Positions 15,488-18,897 of a stretch of DNA of 18,897 bases are shown here, piece after piece. Below the pieces are notes generated by a model that saw nothing but the letters and a program-made list of their open reading frames with translations, did not search any database and had not been told where the DNA came from. Within the stretch, counting starts at the first letter, position 1, and each line of letters begins with the position of its first letter. A program made the position numbers and the translations under genes. Source of the DNA: Bacillota bacterium (GTDB lineage: Bacteria; Bacillota; Clostridia; DSM-8532); NCBI GenBank assembly GCA_023459915.1, contig JAEWSN010000185.1:1-18897 (forward strand). The letters run 5' to 3'.

Positions 15488-18270
15488 GTCTTGACCAATT
15501 GATGTCGCTGCGCCGCAGGTTTTCCCGGTTTGTCTACGAATCCTTCGCGATCCGGGAGGAGCCGGACAGCGTCCGGTGCGTGTTCCAGTATCGGATGGAG
15601 GGGGATTGCGCGATCGTGGCGCTGGAACACCAGGTGCGCTTCGCGTTCCCCGCGCGATATCCGGACATGGTGCGCGCGCCCGTGTTTGCGCGTGCCGTCT
15701 TTCTGCTGGGACTGGCCGAGGCCATCAGCTACTGGAAGATGGCCTGTCCGGAAACCCTGCTGGTGCAGGCGGGCGCGCTCGCGCCGGAGGAGGCTGCCTT
15801 TTGGGAACGGCTCTACACCAGGGGCCTGGGCGAGTTCTGGTATCTCAACGGCATCTATGGAAAGCTCGAGGAGACGTCGCTCATCCGGATTGTGGCCGAG
15901 GATACGCGTCCCGTGCCGGTGGTCTGCCACCACGCCATGGCGGGACAGCTGGTGCCGGTCGGCGGGGGCAAGGACTCGGTGGTCACCCTCGAGCTGTTGA
16001 AGCAGCTGGGACACAGCCCGGATCAGTCCGACTGCTTTTTGCTCAGCGCGCGGCAGGCGGCCTATGACACCGCGGCGATCGCCGGCTGTGGCCCGGATCG
16101 CCAGGTCGAGGTGTTCCGCGTGTTCGATCCCCAGCTGTTTGCCATGAACCGGGAAGGGTATCTCAACGGGCATGTTCCGTATTCCGCCATTCTCGGGTTC
16201 ACCGCGGTGGCCGCCGCGCTGCTGCGGGGCCGGCGTGAAATTGTGCTTTCCAACGAGGGATCCGCCAACGAGCCCACCGTCCCAGGCACCTGGGTGAATC
16301 ACCAATACTCGAAATCCCTGGATTACGAAATCGCCTTTCAGGATTACCTGCGGCACCACCTCACGCCCGAGGTCGTCTATTTCAGCCTGCTGCGCCCGTG
16401 GTCCGAGGCGCGGATCGCGATGGCGTTTGCCGGATACGACAAGTATCACGCGGCCTATCGCAGCTGCAACCGGGGCGCGAAGGACAACCGCTGGTGCTGC
16501 GACTGCCCCAAGTGCCTGTTCGTGTTCCTGCTGGTGGCCGCCCACGCGGGCGTGGCGCGCACCACGGCCATGTTTGGGGAAAATCTTCTGGAAAAGGCGA
16601 GCCTTGTCCCCACGCTGGATGAACTGGCGGGGTTCGCGCCGGTGAAGCCGTTCGAATGTGTGGGGACGGTCGAGGAAACCTGTTGGAGCCTCGAACAAAT
16701 CCTGACGCGGGAGGATTTGCCGGAGGGCGCGCACGCGTGGCCGCTGCTGGCCCATTACCGGGCGCACGCGCCGGCGGGCGCGGGAGAGGCGTTCGAGCTG
16801 GTGACGCCGGCGCTGGGCAGCCGCATCCCGCATCCGTTCCGCGCGCTGGTGCTGCCCGCCCCCACCCCTGTGATGGAAAAGGTCCGCCGCCTGCTGGCGG
16901 GGAAATCCCTCGGCGTGCTGGGGTATGGGATGGAGGGCCGGTCCACGCTCCGGTTCCTGCGCGAACTGTTCCCGGACGCGCGGATCCCGGTGGCGGACAG
17001 CCGGCCGGAACAGCTGGCGGAGTTGCCGGAGGGGGTTCCCGCCTTTTCGGGTCCGGACTACGCCGGCGCACTGGCGCCCTGCGATGCGGTGTTCAAGGCG
17101 CCGGGCATTCCGTGGAAAACCGTGGATTCGATATTCCGCCCCGATCAAATCACCTCGCAGACCGACTTGTTCCTGCGGGTGCTTTCCGACAGAACCATCG
17201 GGGTGACGGGCACCAAGGGCAAGAGCACCACCACGGCCCTGATCCGGGACGCGCTGCGGGCCTGCGGGCATGATGCGGTCATGATCGGCAACATGGGGAT
17301 TCCCGCGCTGGACGCCCTGCGGACGGATCATCCGGGACGGGTGTATGTGTGCGAGCTGTCCTCCCACATGCTCGAAACCATCCGCCACGCGCCGCGGGGG
17401 GCGGTCTATCTGAACCTGTTCGCGGACCATCTGGATCATTACCGGTCCTTTGACGCTTACGCGGCGGCCAAGGATCAGCTGCTGCGGCATCAGGGTCCCG
17501 AAGGCTTTGCGGTTGTGGGGCCGGGGGTGGCGGACCGGACGCGCGCGCTTGGCGCGGCCCGCAAGGAGTCTGTGTGTCTGGACGAACGCGGCGCGCTGGT
17601 GCTGCCGGAACCCCGCACGGTGCTGGCGCCGGACGCGTTCTCGGATCGCCTGCTGCCCGGGCGGCACAACCTGTCCAACCTGCAGACCGCCTGCCTGACC
17701 GTCCACCTGTGGGAAACCCTGGTGGCGGAACATCCTGAAGGCGTGTCCCCGCCGGCCGTGCAGGCCGCGGTGCTGCACGCGCTCAACCGGTTCCCCGGGC
17801 TGCCGCACCGCATGCGGCTGATTGGGGTGGCCGGCGGCATCCGCTTCTGGGACGATTCCATCTCCACCATCCCGGAGGCCAGCATGCTGGCGGTGGAAGC
17901 CATCGGGGATGTGGACACCCTGGTGTTCGGCGGGCTGGACCGGGGCATTTCCTATAACGCGCTCACCGCGTTTCTCGCGGCGGGCCATGTCCGGAACCTG
18001 ATTGGCCTTCCGGACACGGGACACCAAATCCTTGAGGCCATCGCCGCGATCAACGGGGAGGGGAACGGTCCGGCCCTGCTGTTTGCGGCCGACATGGCGC
18101 AGGCCGTGGCCATGGCATTCGAGGTGACCTCCCCGGGAAAATCCTGCCTGTTGTCTCCGGCGGCCGCCAGCTACGGGTGGTACCGGAATTTCGAGGAACG
18201 GGGCGACCATTTTTCCAGGCTGGTGCTGTCCCGGGACACGGGAAGTCTTTCCCCACAAGGGTTTCGATGA
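15484..18270 (+). CDS. murL-murD: MurL-MurD fusion: UDP-MurNAc-L-Ala-L-Glu epimerase joined to a UDP-MurNAc-L-Ala:glutamate ligase
   Basis: The 928-aa protein has two parts. Residues 1 to about 440 resemble MurL, the ATP-dependent enzyme that epimerises the terminal L-Glu of UDP-MurNAc-L-Ala-L-Glu. They carry a PP-loop-like VGGGKDSVVTLELL (Gly160-Asp164-Ser165), LSNEGSANE near 258 and a cysteine cluster (Cys328, 338, 339, 341, 344) ending WCCDCPKC. From about 465 a Mur ligase begins: LGVLGYGMEG (Rossmann domain), P-loop GVTGTKGKST (573-582, Lys580), FADHLDHYRSFDAYAAAK, GRHNLSNLQTA, HRMRLIGV and LSPAAASYGWYRNFEERG. The usual MurD motif DSKATN is DSISTIP (791-797), as I recall for MurD2-type ligases that use L-Glu. 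Together the parts would make the D-Glu step without free D-Glu. It overlaps the EAL gene by ATGA. The fold calls are strong; fused bifunctional activity is inference. Confidence 0.85.
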   Translation: MSLDQLMSLRRRFSRFVYESFAIREEPDSVRCVFQYRMEGDCAIVALEHQVRFAFPARYPDMVRAPVFARAVFLLGLAEAISYWKMACPETLLVQAGALAPEEAAFWERLYTRGLGEFWYLNGIYGKLEETSLIRIVAEDTRPVPVVCHHAMAGQLVPVGGGKDSVVTLELLKQLGHSPDQSDCFLLSARQAAYDTAAIAGCGPDRQVEVFRVFDPQLFAMNREGYLNGHVPYSAILGFTAVAAALLRGRREIVLSNEGSANEPTVPGTWVNHQYSKSLDYEIAFQDYLRHHLTPEVVYFSLLRPWSEARIAMAFAGYDKYHAAYRSCNRGAKDNRWCCDCPKCLFVFLLVAAHAGVARTTAMFGENLLEKASLVPTLDELAGFAPVKPFECVGTVEETCWSLEQILTREDLPEGAHAWPLLAHYRAHAPAGAGEAFELVTPALGSRIPHPFRALVLPAPTPVMEKVRRLLAGKSLGVLGYGMEGRSTLRFLRELFPDARIPVADSRPEQLAELPEGVPAFSGPDYAGALAPCDAVFKAPGIPWKTVDSIFRPDQITSQTDLFLRVLSDRTIGVTGTKGKSTTTALIRDALRACGHDAVMIGNMGIPALDALRTDHPGRVYVCELSSHMLETIRHAPRGAVYLNLFADHLDHYRSFDAYAAAKDQLLRHQGPEGFAVVGPGVADRTRALGAARKESVCLDERGALVLPEPRTVLAPDAFSDRLLPGRHNLSNLQTACLTVHLWETLVAEHPEGVSPPAVQAAVLHALNRFPGLPHRMRLIGVAGGIRFWDDSISTIPEASMLAVEAIGDVDTLVFGGLDRGISYNALTAFLAAGHVRNLIGLPDTGHQILEAIAAINGEGNGPALLFAADMAQAVAMAFEVTSPGKSCLLSPAAASYGWYRNFEERGDHFSRLVLSRDTGSLSPQGFR

Positions 18271-18278
18271 CGCGGTTT

Positions 18279-18303
18279 TCCCGTGATTTTGACTTTCACG
18301 GGA
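18279..18303. promoter_or_regulatory. Perfect inverted repeat around the -35 box of carD (candidate operator)
   Basis: Arms TCCCGTGA (18279-18286) and TCACGGGA (18296-18303) are separated by 9 bp. The -35 hexamer sits in the spacer. A short outer CGCG pair (18271-18274 with 18304-18307) extends the symmetry. As RNA from murL-murD read-through it could also form a stem-loop, though no U-tract follows. Confidence 0.55.
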
Positions 18304-18317
18304 CGCGATGATATAAT
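18289..18317 (+). promoter_or_regulatory. Strong sigma-A promoter of the carD gene
   Basis: TTGACT (18289-18294) and TATAAT (18312-18317) have the ideal 17-bp spacing. The start point is expected near 18324. Confidence 0.85.
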
Positions 18318-18323
18318 TTTATA

Positions 18324-18519
18324 TGTTCGGGAATTCAAACACGCGGCCGCAATCGGGTTGTGCGGCGCGTCGGAACCCGGGTGCGGGGGTGGTGTTCACC
18401 GCCGGAGTCCTGCCTTGTCCCAGCCCGCCAACCACCCTGTAAGAGCGGTGCGGCATCACACCGGCGCCAGCGGTATCGGCGCGAAATGGATGCGCGGTCA
18501 ATCCAAGAGGGGCACTTCT
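18324..18519 (+). promoter_or_regulatory. Long leader (5' UTR) of the carD gene
   Basis: About 195 nt lie between the predicted start point and the ATG, without a convincing reading frame. GGGTGGT (18387-18393) can pair perfectly with ACCACCC (18431-18437) across 37 nt. AGAGGGG at 18506-18512 is the ribosome binding site. No known riboswitch was recognised. Confidence 0.4.
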
Positions 18520-18897
18520 ATGTTCAGTATCGGTGACAAAATTGTGTATCCCATGCATGGAGCCGGCGTCATTGAGTCCATTGAGGAACGGGAAATTCTC
18601 GGAGAGAAGAAGAGCTATTATGTCATGAAGATGCCTGTCGGTGACATGAAAGTCATGATTCCTGTCGGCAATGCCAATGGGGTGGGCATCCGCGGCGTCA
18701 TCGGCCGCGTGGATGCCGACGCGGTCTTCAAGTGTCTGGAAGACGGCACCTGCGAGCAGAACGCGAACTGGAACAAGCGGTATCGGGAAAACATGGTCAA
18801 GATCAAAAGCGGCAATGTTTTTGAGGTGGCCGATGTGGTCCGCAGCCTGGTTCAGCGGGAACGGATGCGCGGCTTGTCCACGGGGGAGCGCAAAATG
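18520..18897 (+). CDS. carD: CarD/CdnL-family transcription regulator (partial, runs off the window)
   Basis: CarD/CdnL proteins bind the RNA polymerase beta subunit and stabilise open promoter complexes. The first 126 codons are present with no stop. The N-terminal RNAP-interacting Tudor-like domain is clear: MFSIGDKIVYPMHGAGVIESIEEREI, then KKSYYVMKMPVGDMKVMIPVGNA (residues 1-55). The helical C-terminal domain begins with NWNKRYRENMVKIKSGN and VADVVRSLVQRER (about 87-115). Full-length relatives are about 160 aa, so roughly 35 residues are likely missing. It has its own strong promoter and long leader and is separate from the upstream gene pair. Confidence 0.93.
   Translation, partial: MFSIGDKIVYPMHGAGVIESIEEREILGEKKSYYVMKMPVGDMKVMIPVGNANGVGIRGVIGRVDADAVFKCLEDGTCEQNANWNKRYRENMVKIKSGNVFEVADVVRSLVQRERMRGLSTGERKM

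Noticed and set aside
15112..18258. 1048-codon open frame on the - strand
   Set aside because: It is antisense to the EAL and murL-murD genes, which have clear motifs. Long antisense frames arise from the GC-rich codon bias, and it shows no domain signature.
18319..18558. - strand frame in the carD leader
   Set aside because: It lies across the leader and into carD, and shows no ribosome binding site or recognisable motif.
1..18897. CRISPR arrays, insertion sequences or prophage genes
   Set aside because: No regularly spaced repeats, transposase, integrase or phage motifs were seen; the window is mostly housekeeping genes.

Overview
The window is GC-rich and every credible gene lies on the + strand. 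Gene content and order (mreB-mreC-mreD-mrdA-minC-minD-minE-mgsA, a CarD-family regulator, a YhaO/YhaN-type nuclease/ATPase pair), strong GGAGG-type ribosome binding sites and TTGACx-17-TATAAT promoters point to a high-GC member of the Bacillota, most likely class Clostridia. I cannot place it more finely from sequence alone.

Layout. (1) 57-810: promoter and maf, a house-cleaning nucleotide pyrophosphatase with an unusual Pro/Gly repeat insert. (2) 851-6421: the rod-shape block mreB, mreC, mreD, mrdA (PBP2) and minC, tightly packed with ATGA stop/start overlaps at mreC/mreD and mreD/mrdA. (3) 6434-8788: a strong internal promoter, a leader of about 230 nt, then minD, minE, a methylglyoxal-synthase homologue with altered active-site residues, and a small two-helix membrane protein. 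rodA, often found between minE and mgsA in Clostridia, is absent. (4) 8903-9076: a stand-alone tRNA-Arg(CCG) gene with its own promoter and a textbook terminator. (5) 9107-13140: acpS, a calcineurin-type nuclease and a Rad50/YhaN-like membrane-anchored ATPase. (6) 13117-18270: a promoter with a strong hairpin just downstream, an EAL phosphodiesterase with a degenerate GGDEF domain, and, overlapping its stop codon, a 928-residue protein that I read as a fusion of MurL (UDP-MurNAc-L-Ala-L-Glu epimerase) with a MurD-type ligase. (7) 18279-18897: a strong promoter whose -35 box sits inside a perfect inverted repeat, a long leader, and the start of a CarD-family gene that runs off the window.

How it fits together. 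The first 8 kb builds and positions the cell wall: the MreBCD/PBP2 elongasome and the MinCDE division-site selector. The most interesting gene is the MurL-MurD fusion. If it works like the separate MurD2 and MurL of Xanthomonas, one polypeptide adds L-Glu to UDP-MurNAc-L-Ala and then epimerises it to D-Glu, which would bypass glutamate racemase. Its overlap with a membrane-bound c-di-GMP phosphodiesterase gene suggests co-expression of second-messenger turnover and wall precursor synthesis. All functional calls are from reading motifs; no database search was run.
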